64,000 bases of DNA from Atopsyche davidsoni (GCA_022113835.1 JAILWY010000005.1:1506501-1570500); one strand, 5' to 3'; positions 34,615 through 47,928 are shown, counted from the first letter of the stretch. The notes: generated by a model from the sequence alone, not told the origin. Made by a program: numbers and translations.

Positions 34615-34890
34615 AGTTCCCCGTCTAGACCTGTGAAATGGTGTTCTTTTTTTCGGACCTCAAAGATTCCAGACCCGCCCCTTCGCTCTCCACAAAGTCA
34701 CCGCCAAGGATCGCAGGGCCAGACCTGGAGGTCTCAGGAACAAGGGCTTCCTTGTACCTATCGCGTCAGGGCGGCAAATAAATGATCCAGATCCTCAGAC
34801 ACGTGTCAAACATTCACCTATCTTTCAAGGATGCATTGAACACGTGTATCATTATTTAGCCTAATGATTCAACTTATTCGTTTCACGTGC
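34615..34890. promoter_or_regulatory. Island with three CACGTG E-boxes
   Basis: A GC-balanced island is followed by perfect CACGTG palindromes at 34800-34805, 34841-34846 and 34884-34889. Spacing is 41 and 43 bp, close to four helical turns. CACGTG is the site of bHLH factors of the CLOCK/CYCLE, MYC/MAX and USF groups. The clustering is unlikely in AT-rich sequence. No coding region adjoins. Confidence 0.35.
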
Positions 34891-35039
34891 ATTTGAACAA
34901 AGTTGTACACTTTGGTAAGCAAATATATACCATTGATTAAAAATAGTTGACGAAAGTACTTGGTGGAGTATATATTTTTAACATGATTATTCTTTTTCTA
35001 AATACTATTTACCGCAATTAGAAAATATTTGCTCTCACT

Positions 35040-35101
35040 TGGCTCAACTGCTTCGTGTTAACATACTTGCTTACTCATTATGAGGGCCGCAGTTCAATTC
35101 C
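35040..35101 (+). mobile_element. tRNA-like SINE fragment
   Basis: The A-box-like TGGCTCAACTGCTTCG (35040-35055) and B-box-like GCAGTTCAATTCC (35089-35101) are at tRNA-like spacing. No acceptor stem is evident. Confidence 0.4.
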
Positions 35102-38100
35102 AAGTAGAGCGAAATTTATTTAAATGAGTCATATTTTTCATAGATGATCTCAGTTTAGATGTCCGTATATGTTAAGTTAAAAAGACAAAAATGTTTTTTA
35201 TGCTATTAAATGCATATTTAAATTAAATTTTATATTCCTTTTTGTGTCGAGTGTATTTTTTAGTAACTAGTGAACACCAATTTTAATATAAAAATATTTT
35301 TACAAAAATAAAATAATCCCAATTTATTTTATTGTGTTCTTGGAAAATCAAATGAAAGCCTTATAAGAAATAAAGTATTTTTTTACGTCAACTGAACGAT
35401 TTTAATAACAAATTATTAAATGCGCAATCATGGAAAAAGTTAATAATGATTTATTCATATTTATTGTTTTGTAGTTAATATATTTCCGAAAATTAAATTT
35501 GTGTTTTAAAATCAAATAAGCCCAATTACCCGAAATATATTATACTATCGTTCATAACTACATACATTACATTTTATTTTAGTAAAAAAATACTTCTAAT
35601 GAAATAATTTCAAAAAAACATCAACATAATAAAATATGTATCTACCTAACCACAAACTTTATTTAAACATAATATTTTGATACGAAGTGTTTCTATAAAG
35701 ACATTAGCTGGTGTAATATTTCAACAATATTTACAATCAAATTCAGAGACACCATTCGAACAAAGGAGCTGCATTTCCTTGCATTTAATTAGGGTGACCA
35801 CAGCGTGTTCCGGTGCCGGGATCGCTCCTCCCTTTGAGGGTTGCGCCCTTGGCGTAATTGGTGATCGTCACTACCCTCATTATATGCTTAAGAATTCTGC
35901 AGACGTCGCCAGATAATTGGCTGGTCTTCCAAGAGTCTATTTTTGAAGGAAGTCACCGGAGGGGGAGGGGTAGAAAATATATCTTCAACCTTTTACAAAT
36001 ATTTTATTTTTAAGTTTATTTATTAATAAATTATTTATTTTATATCATCTTTTAAATATTTATTCAAAAGCAAAATTATGTCTTAGTTTTGTGAACTTTT
36101 AGTCTTAGAGATTAATGTAATAAATTAATAGAATTATAGTAACTTTGATATTTTGCAATAAAATGCTATGGACTTCACATATATAATTAACTAAAAATAT
36201 TTGAAATTCATAAATAGGTTTATAAAACAGATTTTATGGCAGGTGTATTTATGTACAATTTATTAAAAAATAATCATGAAAATATTTAATTATTTTAACA
36301 AAAAATATTTATTAAGAAAAACTGTATTTAAACGAAAAAAAAGTATTATTTTCACGGCACGTGGACCAAAGGTTCAAAATCGACACAAAGAAAAGACCGA
36401 ACAATCGTTCTTTGTGTTTAAATTATAGGGGGTGGAATATAAAGGTGAGTATAATAAATAAAATATTTGTTTGTTATAACAAAACCGATATTATTATTTT
36501 TTACCAACAATTTGCAAAATTACACAGAAATAGTTTTTGGCGGCAAGCCCTCGCCCTAATCGATATTTAATCACTATTAATGAGGCTTTTTTTTTATTTG
36601 TTTCTTACTTTTTATTATTGGACAGTCTAAAATAACATATTTATGAAAACTCTTACCTTAAAAAGGCAGTTAAATAAAAAATAAAAAATAGTAACGCTGA
36701 TATGACAGGGTTTCCGCTACTCACAAAAAGATAGATCTGATCTAAAGATTTCAGCGAAACTCCAAGGATTAGGTCTTCTTTTGTGGTGAACGGTTCCATC
36801 CTAATGTACACCGCTGAAATGGTTGAATACCTTCGTTTACATTTAGCTTTTGCTTAAACGGATTAAAAGATGAGGAGAAAAGAAAGATTCCTGAGTATTT
36901 CCGAACAAATAAAAGGCCACCTTGTCGGAAGAACAGTCACTCAAAATATGTTCCGGGGAAGTAAGAGATACTGAAGCAACATTAAAATATCGAAAAATCT
37001 GTCAAGAATGAGTATTTTGAGAATATTATAAATTCATGCTTACCTTTTACAATACAATTTCTAATAAAAAACGTGTACAACCTCAAGTATCAAAGAACAT
37101 CAGTATAAATTGCAAATATTTCTTTGGCTTGGAAAAAAATTAAAGAAATAATAATTATAACTCTAATACAATATAAACAATTTTTGCAACAACTTATAAA
37201 TATAAATATAAAATCGTTAAAAAAGTTTAAATGATTAGAAAAAAATTGCATTGCAATAAAAAATATGTATCAGTGGTTGTTTTTTGCTTTTTATTTACTT
37301 GTCTAAGGTTTTATTGCTTTCATTTTGGAAACTCTGCCACAATATATCAAAGTAAAAAATCACCAGGTACCGGAAGCGTCCCTATGTCAGGTCTTTTTTC
37401 TCAATAACAGGATTAAAAATGTGACCCACCGCGTCTAATTTAACCGTTTAATGAATTTAGGGGAATTATTGATTAGACGTCGGTCACACCTTAGATCTCG
37501 ATTTCCAAGCAGATTTAATCCTTGTAGATGTAAAGGTATTAGAACTTCTTTTGATGCTATAGATAGGGTGCTGTGAACTTTGTAAAGATAAAATAAAAAA
37601 ATAGTATTTAACTTGGTTTGTGTATTCGATTGACGCATGAAACGACGACTTTTTTTGCGAGTTCTTAAAGTTTTTTATTTATTATTTTATTATCTGATTT
37701 AATATTATGTTATTTGGATTGTTTCCGCTACTGGAGTTATCTTCAGGAATCATCCCTGAATATGGACCCGGTACCGGTACCAAAATTTCAAAACCTACCA
37801 TCCACAAACGAAGAACATCCAATAATAACCGTTGCGTAAATATAGTGTATTTAAAATAAATGTTATTTAATGTGCGTGTATTAATTCACCCTATTAAAAC
37901 AATCAACGTATCGTGAAATACTTCCTTTTGCATCATGTTTGTTTTCTGGGAACTTTTCGTGATTGTATGTTTGTGATTCCAAAGATTTACTTACAGTTTA
38001 CGTAGATTTGCCACGAGAAGTCATTATAATTTGTAACTAATCACTAACCGAAATAAGGAGCTTAACTGTTTCAAACACTAAAGATTTTATTATTCACTGT

Positions 38101-38152
38101 ATCTATGGGAACTTGGCACGATAAAAGACTTGAATGGCAGTCCCTGAGAACC

Positions 38153-38224
38153 GTAGGAATCAAACCCAAGCAGTTATTTCTGTCAAAGAAATGCCTGGAT
38201 TTTAATTAGCTCCGTGGTCTGCTA
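38153..38224 (-). mobile_element. tRNA-like SINE fragment
   Basis: On the minus strand the A box TAGCAGACCACGG (38224-38212) and B box GGTTTGATTCCTAC (38166-38153) are both close to consensus and about 46 bp apart. Flanks do not pair as an acceptor stem, so a SINE head is likelier than a tRNA gene. Confidence 0.5.
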
Positions 38225-41200
38225 ACGAATGGTTTATGCTGCTATTATCATTTAGAATAGAATATCTTTATCCAAAATGACTTGATTAGTACCGGGTACT
38301 TAGCTACCATTACATTACCTTGGATAAAACCTCAAAATACTATATAAAAGACCAATTAATTTAAAAAAATAAGCTATGCAAATAGGAAGTACACTTACCG
38401 ATTTTATTGTTATTGTTTTTGCATATTTTGTTGTTTTAGTAGTTAGTATTCAATATGAAGCAATAGTATTTCAACTATTGATATACATATGGTATATATG
38501 TATTGACTTTGAATAATTTTGATGAATAATGAACAATGAATTTTGATATTATTGTAATATATTACAATTCGGCGAGATTTGGCGAGGTCTAACATTTTAC
38601 ACAACAAGTTAGTTATTATTTGATAAGATATTTAATAAGTTCTAATATTGTCCTTACTGGGTTTGTCAACAGCAAGTCATTAAATCGCCTACCTGGCCAT
38701 TGTGTTGTGTTGTTATGGCAGCGACAAAATAAAAATAAAAATAAAGTATTCACTCGTCGCTAAGCAGAGAATGGCCGATCCAGATAATAAACCTATATCT
38801 GGCCGACATATCATATCGAACAATAGCCTGGAGTCCTTAACTACCGAATAAAATCATTCCAACCAACCCCCCATAAAATCTGACGCCTAAGCCAAGCTAC
38901 AAATTTCCACAACCCCCGCCCCCGGGCCAAGAATAGCGGAAAAAACTCGGAGGAACGACCGTGAAATGAGAAATCACACTGTGTCCGAAAAACCTCTATG
39001 CACACTTAATCAACAAGCCACAATAAATGCTGTTCATTTCATTGCAATAACATTTGATTTATGACATTAAAAATAAATTGTTATCATATAATTTTTACAA
39101 TTTTGTAAATACGCACTCTCCAATTGTAATGTCAAAAAACTACACTTACATAAGTTGAACCGCCTTAGTTAATGTGTCTCAGAGAGACGTCTTATGCAAA
39201 ATGGTTTTGAAAGTAGATACGTCTTAGTAATCAGATTTGTAACGATGTTATATTATGATCACTGTTTTATGACAAAATAAATAAGATTGAGCGGTTATTT
39301 TATCCCTATAAATAGTTATAATCAATATCACCGCAGAAGATAAAATGTTCTTCGTTTTCATTAAAATGTGATTTTTTTATTATATCGACGTTACTGAACG
39401 ACTCTGTAAATGAGTCTTTACAGTAATAAATATGACTTAATATATAAATAAAAATGACTTTAATTGTTAAACAATTACATGTTTTGAGCATGAAGCCCGC
39501 TTGATGCGTGTTAAATGGAGCAACCCTTTTGTTGGTTATATATTTTGAACTGCGTCCAAATACAGCCATTTCTCCCAGAAGAAGCACAGGTGCGGCGAAA
39601 ATCAAGATATTCCGGGGGTGGGAGCTGGGGTATAACTGACCATTGACTTTTATTGTACTACTGTACCTTTCTTCCGAAGGGTTAAAAAACACAATCTGGG
39701 TAACTGGTTTTTACATAGACATAAGGTAGAATAAACCCACGCGGGGGACGCGGGCTGGAACGCTCGCGGGGTAAGTTTTTTATGAGAAATGTATTCTTTT
39801 ATGTGAATGGGTTTTTTTTGTTTTCCTCCCCGTGAAATGAAAGATATGAATATTTTATTTTGGTTTGAGTGTTTCTTATGGATTACGGATTATTTGTTCT
39901 TGGATTTGAGAATTTGTTTTGCGCTGAAAATAAAATGGTAGGTTTTAGTCATAATCTGTAAATTCTGCTGAGTAGACTTCAGAAGTTCAGTAGGATGAAA
40001 GAAACTAGATTTATGTCCTGTTAATTAAACGGATAATACTTACAATTAACATTTTTAATATAAATATTTTTAATCGTTCGTAAAAAAATCAGTGTTATTT
40101 GAAATAATAAAAAGTTGATTTATAGCAACAGCAAGATTAATCTATAAAAGTTTACAATATAGCAGCTGATATGGAAACACTAGAATTTTTTTTACTTAAA
40201 CCATAACATAAATAATATTAGTATTTTGTAAATGAATAGTATATATTTTTTTCAAATAAACTAGACTATATTTACTAGGAGTAACACAAGGTATACTTTT
40301 TTTATTTTTTTGTGTCGTTAGTTGGCTATTTAAAACAATAGCTTACTAAATTCACGACTTTTCAACTAGAATTATAACTTTCTAGTGGTGAGCGTTTCAG
40401 AAAAAAAATGTGTTTGTATTGTTTTAGGAATCTCGTTAAGATTCGCCATTAAAAGAAATTGTTTTCTTGGTTCGTGCCAATTGAATGGTAATTTCTACTT
40501 AAAAACGTGGCAATGACCTTTCAAGTGCATGTCAATTATCCATTTCACACGACTTTGAAGAATGATATGAGAAACTTCAACTTTCTATAGCAAATGAACC
40601 ACTGACGTGTTGGATACGTTCAACTCTAATTGAATGGTAAACACTAACACTCTCGTCTTACACTGTGGATGATCTTAAATTGTTAATTAATCTCAAGTGG
40701 AAAATGATTGCCAAATTATTATTAAAATATTATTTATCAATTTTAACGACATTAAAGGTATAAAGTACTACATGCCTCATATATATTAAAAACGTAAAAC
40801 AACGTCGCCAGTTGCATAAATTCTACTGAAATCTTGAGAAAAAGGCAATAAAATTTATTAGTGAGCATTGAAGAATAAACAAATATTAAAAATCTTAATA
40901 ATTTTTTTATGTAATTTATCTTAGAATTAACATAATTATTACATAAATAGGTTTTTTTTTTTGGATGGAATTGGATGTCTCCGTGCATCAGCCTATTGCA
41001 CTTTTCTTCGTGTGGTCACCCTATCAGAGATGCTATTTATTTGAGATCTCCGTACGTGGGATGGATAATTTGAAAATAATGCAATGTTACACCGACCGCA
41101 TGAGTTTCTTTACGGAGCTTCCCATATAATTAAAATCGTATATAAACAACTTCAGGTTGCTTCAAAAGTCGGCAGGGCACGCAATGAACTAACTGCGCTG

Positions 41201-41850
41201 GCCTCAAGATAGGGTGACTGTTGGTGCTCTAGGGCTATTAGAGTCTTAATATGAAATTAATGACTGTATTAGGAATTAGGTATTTAAAATCTAGTTCTTA
41301 CTTATCTCGTATATAATAGGCTGATTAACAAGAATAAACGCTGTTCTAGTGTGTATTTTTTGCTCTATATCGTTTACTATTATACGCTGACTACTTACTA
41401 ACTACCGAAACACATTCATCAGAAATGAAGATTTGATTATAATTATAAATAAAAACTATTGATGACCAAGTTATTACGAGATCACGACATTTATTTTTTG
41501 TGAGCACTTTTGCTATTTTAATTTTAGTAAAGAAAGGTTTATCAATAATCCATCTTAAAAAATAGCGATAAACTTTGAAATTCATATGCTTAAATATATT
41601 TATACGGCAAATAATATTTTGTTGCTTGTATAGACGGTATACTGCTACTAAATAATAATATTTTTACATTTTAAAATAAATCGAAGTCAACATGTAATAT
41701 ATATGTGTAAAAATATGTATTTCTGCACAAAAGCGAATGCACCATTAAAAACTGTTGTTTGAAAATATGACCTATAAAATCAAAGCTTTAAGGAAAGATT
41801 TCGGTATAAAATTGTTTTTAGAAACATGATTTGGTTATAACATATGGTCA

Positions 41851-41970
41851 CTCGCACGAAATAGCCAGAAAATGGAAGTGCACCTTAATTATGACGTCAC
41901 AGGTAGGCGTCTCCCTCACGATGCATGTGTCATGATCGACCGTCTCGATCAGCCGAAATCGATGGGATTG
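41851..41970. promoter_or_regulatory. GC-balanced island with perfect CRE
   Basis: TGACGTCA at 41892-41899, followed by CAGGTAGG and two CGATC-rich words. No coding region adjoins. Candidate enhancer or promoter only. Confidence 0.3.
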
Positions 41971-44900
41971 ATTGAAGAAAGCTGTTATTATTTTTGAATA
42001 TTATTTGGCGAAAATTTAAGAATGCCCATGATTTTGTCTATATGTAATATTTTGTGACAGGGACTTACCGAGAGAGTATTTTTTTTGTAATGAGCTGTCA
42101 GAGAGATGTATTTCAGGAGAGTTAGATGACTCAGGTGTTGGGTTTAAAACCAATTTTAAGTACAGCAGTTACTAAGTGATGTTATTGTTTTTTAAATGCG
42201 GGTAGTGAGTACCTTCAGATAGCATCGGAACGGAAGGACTTATTTATATGGTGATGGATGCAAAATGGAACAGGATGCAGAATTTCGAGAGTATTATCCA
42301 CTTAGATGCATTATTCGACATCATTGGCGACTACCTGAAAATGTGGAAGGAGATTTCATATGATCCTAAATGAGTCATCGATAGGCAATATCTACTGTGG
42401 GAATTTTAAACTATATTTAACATATTCGTTAATACGTCGTCATGGCTTGTATCGTATTAAACATATGGCTTTCAATAGAACATTTACACTTTAAGACGAT
42501 GTATTTCTTTTATGGCTATTTATTATTTTAACTTAAGTTGTTTTTTCTCACCGTGCACTTAGAACTGAACACTTAGACTAAACAATAAAGTTAGCTACAG
42601 AATCCTTTATGCACTATCTTCAAATTTATATCTTTAAAATAATAACCCTAGCTTTAAAATTCATGAAATGTACAATCCTGAAAACATTGTAAATAAAAGT
42701 TATTTATATCATAACATTACACGCTTCATTTTTTTAGATCATACAGATTTATACTAAAATGACATCACCTAATTCTAAATCATTTTGGTAACGGAGACGA
42801 AGTTTTCAGTTCAAAGTCTGACATCTCCAGTGTCATTTGCAGAGTTGAAAGAAATATTCATGTGAAGATTTGATTCATTTTGTTTTTTGTAAGTGAGAGG
42901 TTTTCAATCTTAAGTAAAGTTTCTTGCGATGGAGTAATCATTCGTAGATGATCTATTATCGAAGTTTATATTGAGTTATTTTCCAGATGAATTAATGAAT
43001 ACGATGTGTTTAACGTTACTTTAACATAACCACCAAGTTTTTGAAAACCCCAGGAAATTATGTCGCAGATCAAAAACTAAATGTTTAATTTAAATACTAT
43101 AATCGCACCTAAAAAATATATTACATCTTTTGCTGCGTTCTTTTTAAAATTACATTTTTTTTTATTTCAAACAATAATAAAAATATAGCCTGTTATTTTT
43201 TTTTTCCTCCCCCCACTACTCTTTGAGAAATTTTTATTAAATTGCTATGGTAAGTATTTCAAATAAAATTGAATAAACGTTTTACCAGGAGCAGTAAAAA
43301 CTCAATGGCAAGCGGACTGTTTAACAAGTGGTTGGAATTATTGGAATACCGTGTACCTAAATAAATTCAGAAAAAGCTAAAAGTTGCTGAGTTTCGAATT
43401 TATATCGGAGCTTTTTGGGAATGTTAATTAAAAATAATAAACTAATTACAGTAAATGGAAGGTTAATTAAAATATTTTACGTAAAATAATAATTAATGCA
43501 ATCAAGAGCACTTGATTCAACTAAATATTAAATGAACATTTATCATGAAATTAAGAATACTGTGTAGTGAAAGTTTGTTTTCCATTATATGATATTTTTT
43601 ATACTAACAAAATTCTGTTAAAACACAATCCTTTAACCTAATTCGACATTTTGAATTCATCGTGTACATTTCTGTTTACAGAATCTGTTATAATTAACAT
43701 TCGCAGTACAGATATTCAATAAGTTAATATTAATAAAAAAATAAAGAATTCTCAGTAAAAATGAATATGTTTCAAGATTTAAAAAAAAAATGAACTTAAT
43801 ATTAATTTTATACGATTGCGGGTAAGATAATTGTGTATAGAAAAATAACACAGTTATAACATTAATACAGATATAGAACAGATCAATAGTGTCCTATTTG
43901 GGTTGTTAGGATAAACATCCATAATAAAGGTATGCTATTGGCTAATTACCATTCGATTGTCGATTGTATCGTAAGGTGTGTAGTTACCTTTAATATTTCG
44001 ACATTTGCTTTGCAGGCTGTTGGCACATGGCTCGTCATCTTCCAATCACATCGTCCCGTTGCCTCCGACTGCTCGCAAGCGCTCTGTGATGATCCGGTGT
44101 TGTCATTGGCCCCTGTTTACTCCACTAATTGAACATTTTGATTATGCATGCTCCCCCACGCACATAACCGATTACCGTGGAAGCTAAACTGTATTAATGC
44201 TTCTAACCCATGAAAGGCACAGACATCGTGATTACAGAGATTAGCAAACACCAGCCACTCACAAAATAACAATTTAATCATCGACTAGATTATCTGTTTA
44301 TTCCACTCTCAAAATGATATGCCTGAATAAAATAAACATTGTAGAAGTATTACCATTTCACATATTTATTTTAAACAATGTGAATAAAAATTGTCTTTGA
44401 CTAAACTGAAAAAGGCGTGAACCCAATAACGATCTAGTAAGTTTCTCGATCAAGAGTCAACGGTATTACCAGTGAGGCACCAAACTTACCAATGATCACG
44501 GAATCTGTACTTTTCACCAATAAATTATAATGTTAGAAACATAGTAACTGCCCCGAAAAATCCCGAATATGGTCTTTACAGTAAATATACGTATAAGCAC
44601 AATCCTCCATATGTATTATACATATAAAAATGTCACTTTTATATATATTAAATTTCTGTTATTATTAACTACTTATATATTTCGTTCAACATTCAAGGTC
44701 ATACGAATTGTAAACTAAGTTGCATCGAAGCAAAGCACAACTCGTATACTTATCGTACTAATAGAAAAAAAGTATGCTTCAAATATCCCAACATCGGCGG
44801 TTCAAAGAGACAGCCTCTCGTGGGTCCATGGCGCCCACAGATTGAACTTGTCCACCGCGGGGGGTGCCGCCGTGGCCATTCTGCTCTTAATGGAATTGCC

Positions 44901-45484
44901 TGATGATGACCAGCGCCCGGAGACGCCTTCGAGGTGGACTCGCCCGCTGCAGTGTTTATTAACGGTTCATTCAGCAACAACGCCTTTGCAGTAAATCAAA
45001 ATAGCGATTCAACTCCATGCTTTGTCGCCTATTCCATTCTCAAAGGTCGATTGGGGACATTGTGTGAAGGGTTTCAGCCTCTACTCTCCGGGGGATGGCT
45101 ATACGCTAATTTGAAACACTCGATTCATTGAACACGAGCCGGAAATCCGCAAGTGGGGCTGTTTACATGAATTGTATTCTTTTTTCAATATTGGATTTGG
45201 CATAATCGTACCTTATCGAATTCAAATAATTTCCGTAACCAGACATTTTTAATGTATTTTATTGGTTTTTTTTCCTACAAGCTACCAGATATTTAAAAAG
45301 TAATAAAATGTAATAAAGACTCGTTGAATATGTAACTCCTAGTGGCCAAAAATACATCGTTATTTTGTGTTTTAAAAGTATGGTATTTCAAAGAAAACTT
45401 TTTGAACAACTGAATTTTATAATCGATTTATTGAATGCATTTTTGAATGTATTGAAAGTGGAAGAATTGTTATTTCTCATTGGG
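41971..45484. other. AT-rich noncoding stretch with GC islands
   Basis: Islands at 43990-44180 and 44790-45150. The second holds overlapping open frames on both strands (about 65-76 codons) without recognisable domains. The remainder is AT-rich. Confidence 0.45.
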
Positions 45485-45721
45485 TCAAAAAATAATATCT
45501 AGAATCATACCCGTAAATCGACTTATAACTGAATAAACCTTTTTAAATCGCTTTTTAAAGTTTTTCAAATATTTCACAGCCAGTAATTGAGTTTTCAGCG
45601 AAGGCTGACAACGACCTTGATCCTTCACAAACCGAACAAGCTCGAAAATGAAATCATCGCAATCCGAAATGGACTCGCCGCGGCTCTTTTGACCGCCGTC
45701 CGAATCATGATTATTCCGCAA
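45485..45721 (-). CDS. Possible small exon or short protein of unknown function
   Basis: A 78-codon ATG-to-stop frame has unusually protein-like composition for this region: an acidic/polar start (MRNNHDSDGGQKSRGES), then FIFELVRFVKDQGRC, then a strongly basic stretch (YLKNFKKRFKKV) with amphipathic heptad-like spacing. The last third turns AT-rich, and AAG|GTTTAT near 45550 is a weak possible donor. It lies just downstream, on the minus strand, of the GC-rich palindromic island at 45.78-46.08 kb, which could be its promoter. I do not recognise a family, and chance cannot be excluded. Confidence 0.22.
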   Translation of the reverse strand: MRNNHDSDGGQKSRGESISDCDDFIFELVRFVKDQGRCQPSLKTQLLAVKYLKNFKKRFKKVYSVISRFTGMILDIIF

Positions 45722-45782
45722 AAACTATCAAATACAAAAGCCATTTTAAATTAACGTACTCGCCAGCAACAAAGGCGCGCTT

Positions 45783-45823
45783 CGTTGCCGGCAACGCGAT
45801 TTGGAAATGATAAACATTTCCAA
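45783..45823. promoter_or_regulatory. 14-bp perfect palindrome followed by a perfect hairpin
   Basis: CGTTGCCGGCAACG (45783-45796) is a perfect palindrome made of X-box half sites (GTTGCC/GGCAAC, the RFX motif, here with no spacer). Four bases later TTGGAAATG (45801-45809) and CATTTCCAA (45815-45823) form a 9-bp perfect stem with a 5-nt loop. Confidence 0.45.
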
Positions 45824-45831
45824 GGCACCTG

Positions 45832-45905
45832 TTGGGACTCGAGCCGGGATTGTTCGCCCGGCGCCCCGCCGCGCCGGTAGGCCAACATTCAATCCACCGA
45901 GCCCC
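45832..45905 (-). mobile_element. GC-rich tRNA-like element
   Basis: On the minus strand the A box TGGATTGAATGTTGG (45896-45882) and B box GGCTCGAGTCCC (45845-45834) are separated by about 36 bp of very GC-rich sequence. This looks like a SINE head. The usual clover-leaf arms are not evident. Confidence 0.45.
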
Positions 45906-46079
45906 GGGAGATATCTGCAATTCATCATCGCTCGCCGAGTATCAGCCAGGCAATTAAGTGGACAGCCGGAGTCTATACAAAGTGAAAAATATATTTGTTG
46001 TTGTGGACTCCGAGCCTCCGCGAGGCAGCCTCCCCGCCTCTGCCGCGAGCGCGGCTTATCAAGATTCGTTTCAATTTAA

Positions 46080-46456
46080 ATTAGCAAATTGTATATTAAT
46101 AAAAAATAGCATCATCATAGCATTGAGAGATCTTATGATCAATGTTAAAATAAATTTTATGCAATGAAATTCATGATAAATGTAAATGTAGTGTGTTCTA
46201 AACAAATCTAGCTCAATCAATCTATCTTTATTTAAGATGTACAAAAATTTTACATTTTTGCAAACTTAATTTGTAACATCTAACTTTAAGTTGCATTAGT
46301 AAACAGGTGATGGTATAACTTAGACCTTAGATGATTAGACTCGAGTTAGAGATTAAGGTGTTTAGGCACATAAAAAGTACACACGGGGATATGAAGCAAA
46401 TTAAAGCTTTTCACGACTAACTTGTTTTATTCTACAATTCGATATTTCTGACAGAG
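46080..46456. other. AT-rich noncoding stretch
   Basis: Nothing recognised between the GC island ending near 46075 and the foldback repeat. Confidence 0.5.
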
Positions 46457-46618
46457 AGTACTTGGTGGAATTCCATTTTAATATTTTTGAATAAAATACT
46501 TGAGTGATTTTCCACATGTTCGTTTTTATTTGTGACCGGTTTCGCCAACCTTTCACGTTGGTATTATCAAACAGATGTTCTGTGGAAAATCACTCAATTT
46601 TTTTATTCAAAAATATTA
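46457..46618. repeat. Foldback element with nested hairpin
   Basis: Left arm 46480-46516 and right arm 46581-46618 are near-perfect inverted repeats (ATATTTTTGAATAAAA ... GTGATTTTCCACA). The loop contains CCAAC/GTTGG (46545-46549 and 46557-46561), a second small hairpin. The leading phrase (agtacttggtggaattccat) recurs in diverged form at 25696 and 34956, so it belongs to a dispersed family. Confidence 0.7.
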
Positions 46619-47513
46619 TTCTACAATATTAAAGCCACAAATTAGAAATCCCAAAATGAAGACTTTTTTCTGTAAGCTGTCAGCATTGACGACGTCATTG
46701 GCAGAAAAGAACCACTTCCCGGGGCATGATGTTGTTTGTTACTGAGTTTTGACAAAACTGCTCAATCACTTTTAAGCACGTTGTAAGATCCTAGCCATTT
46801 GTCTATCCATTTTGTTGCAACAAAGGCTCTTTATTATTTTTGAGTACAAATGAAAAAATATTTTTATGCACACAAATATATTTAAATATATATTTAAAAT
46901 ATAAAAATAGGTATAATTTAATGTGATGACTCTGTGGTTGCAAGATCGTATTATTTATTGAAAAGAAATAAAGAGAGAAGCATAAATTCAATACACAACT
47001 CTCGAATTGAAAGCTGTTCACCAGAGGAGGAATACATTAGTGAGATTCAAAAGAACATCACACAGAGAAATATTAAGACGTGCCAAAGTCGAAAACAAAA
47101 CGACTCGAAGGGCTTTAAATTAGCCACAATGATATGCAAGCGCGTTATTGATGACCTCACCGCGCTTAATTGCACATTCAATTAAAAAGTGCATCCTCGC
47201 AGCGGGCCAGCTCGGACTCCATTCATCCGGCGAGGAGGACTCGAGCCTCCTCGTTTATAATCATCAACCGGCGAATAAATCATGGCGGGTACTGTGATGC
47301 CGAAAGAGACGCTGAGACATGCAAGCCGTTGAATTTAGGCAGGATAATTGTCGAATAATTAAAAAAAAAAATCTACATATAGACTAACATGAATATAATT
47401 GACTTATACCTGAATTAAAAATGATATTGCATATTTATCATATAATAAAGCCGATATGGTTTCTTGGGTGTTGAGCTGCTTTAAATTATGCTGTATTGAA
47501 ATCCGCTGGTATT
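46619..47513. other. Noncoding stretch with GC island and small perfect hairpin
   Basis: 47190-47350 is a GC island. CGAGGAGG (47231-47238) and CCTCCTCG (47246-47253) form a perfect 8-bp stem with a 7-nt loop. No coding region recognised. Confidence 0.45.
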
Positions 47514-47521
47514 TACTAGAG

Positions 47522-47928
47522 CAGTGCTTCTCAAAGTGGTCCCTACGGACCCCAGGGAGTCCTTATAAAATTAAAATCGGTTTGGGGGTCCCTGAACAAC
47601 GTCAGGGGGTCCGCGCAAGGTTTAATATAAAATAAAAAAATTGTGACACATTTTTATTAATATGGAAGTTAAAAGTCCTAAATAAAATATAAATATAGAC
47701 AGGTGCATAATATATAAGTAATAACAGGCATCGCGGTGAGTCAGGTAGGTTAATACAGAAACGCAATAGAGTCGATACTTGCACTTGTAATTTTTCACCC
47801 AGGGGCCGTAGGCAAGTTTTGACTATGAAAGGGGGTCCATGGGCAAGTTTTGACCATGAAAGGGGGTCCGTGGGCAAGTTTTGACTATGAAAAGGGGTCC
47901 GTGGGCCAAAAGAGTTTGAGAGCCACTA
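47522..47928 (+). mobile_element. Complete hAT MITE with 8-bp target-site duplication
   Basis: The left end is CAGTGCTTCTCAAAGTGGTC and the inverted right end is TAGTGGCTCTCAAACTCTTT. The perfect 8-bp duplication TACTAGAG flanks it (47514-47521 and 47929-47936), as expected of hAT transposition. Near the right end a 31-bp unit (gggggtccatgggcaagttt type) repeats about four times from 47803. It is 407 bp, with no transposase. A truncated relative lies at 5238-5656. Confidence 0.95.

Larger units (their letters stand above)
34891..41850. other. AT-rich gene desert
   Basis: No conventional gene seen. Contents include two tRNA-like fragments (listed), a copy of the phrase GTACTTGGTGGAGT at 34956, and GC patches at 35790-35960 and 38690-38990. 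A minus frame of 128 codons at 39306-39692 shows no recognisable domain. Confidence 0.5.

Noticed and set aside
39306..39692. 128-codon minus-strand open frame
   Set aside because: No recognisable domain and an AT-driven second half; expected by chance in a window this size.
47602..47877. 91-codon minus-strand open frame
   Set aside because: It falls wholly within the hAT MITE and is repeat-derived.
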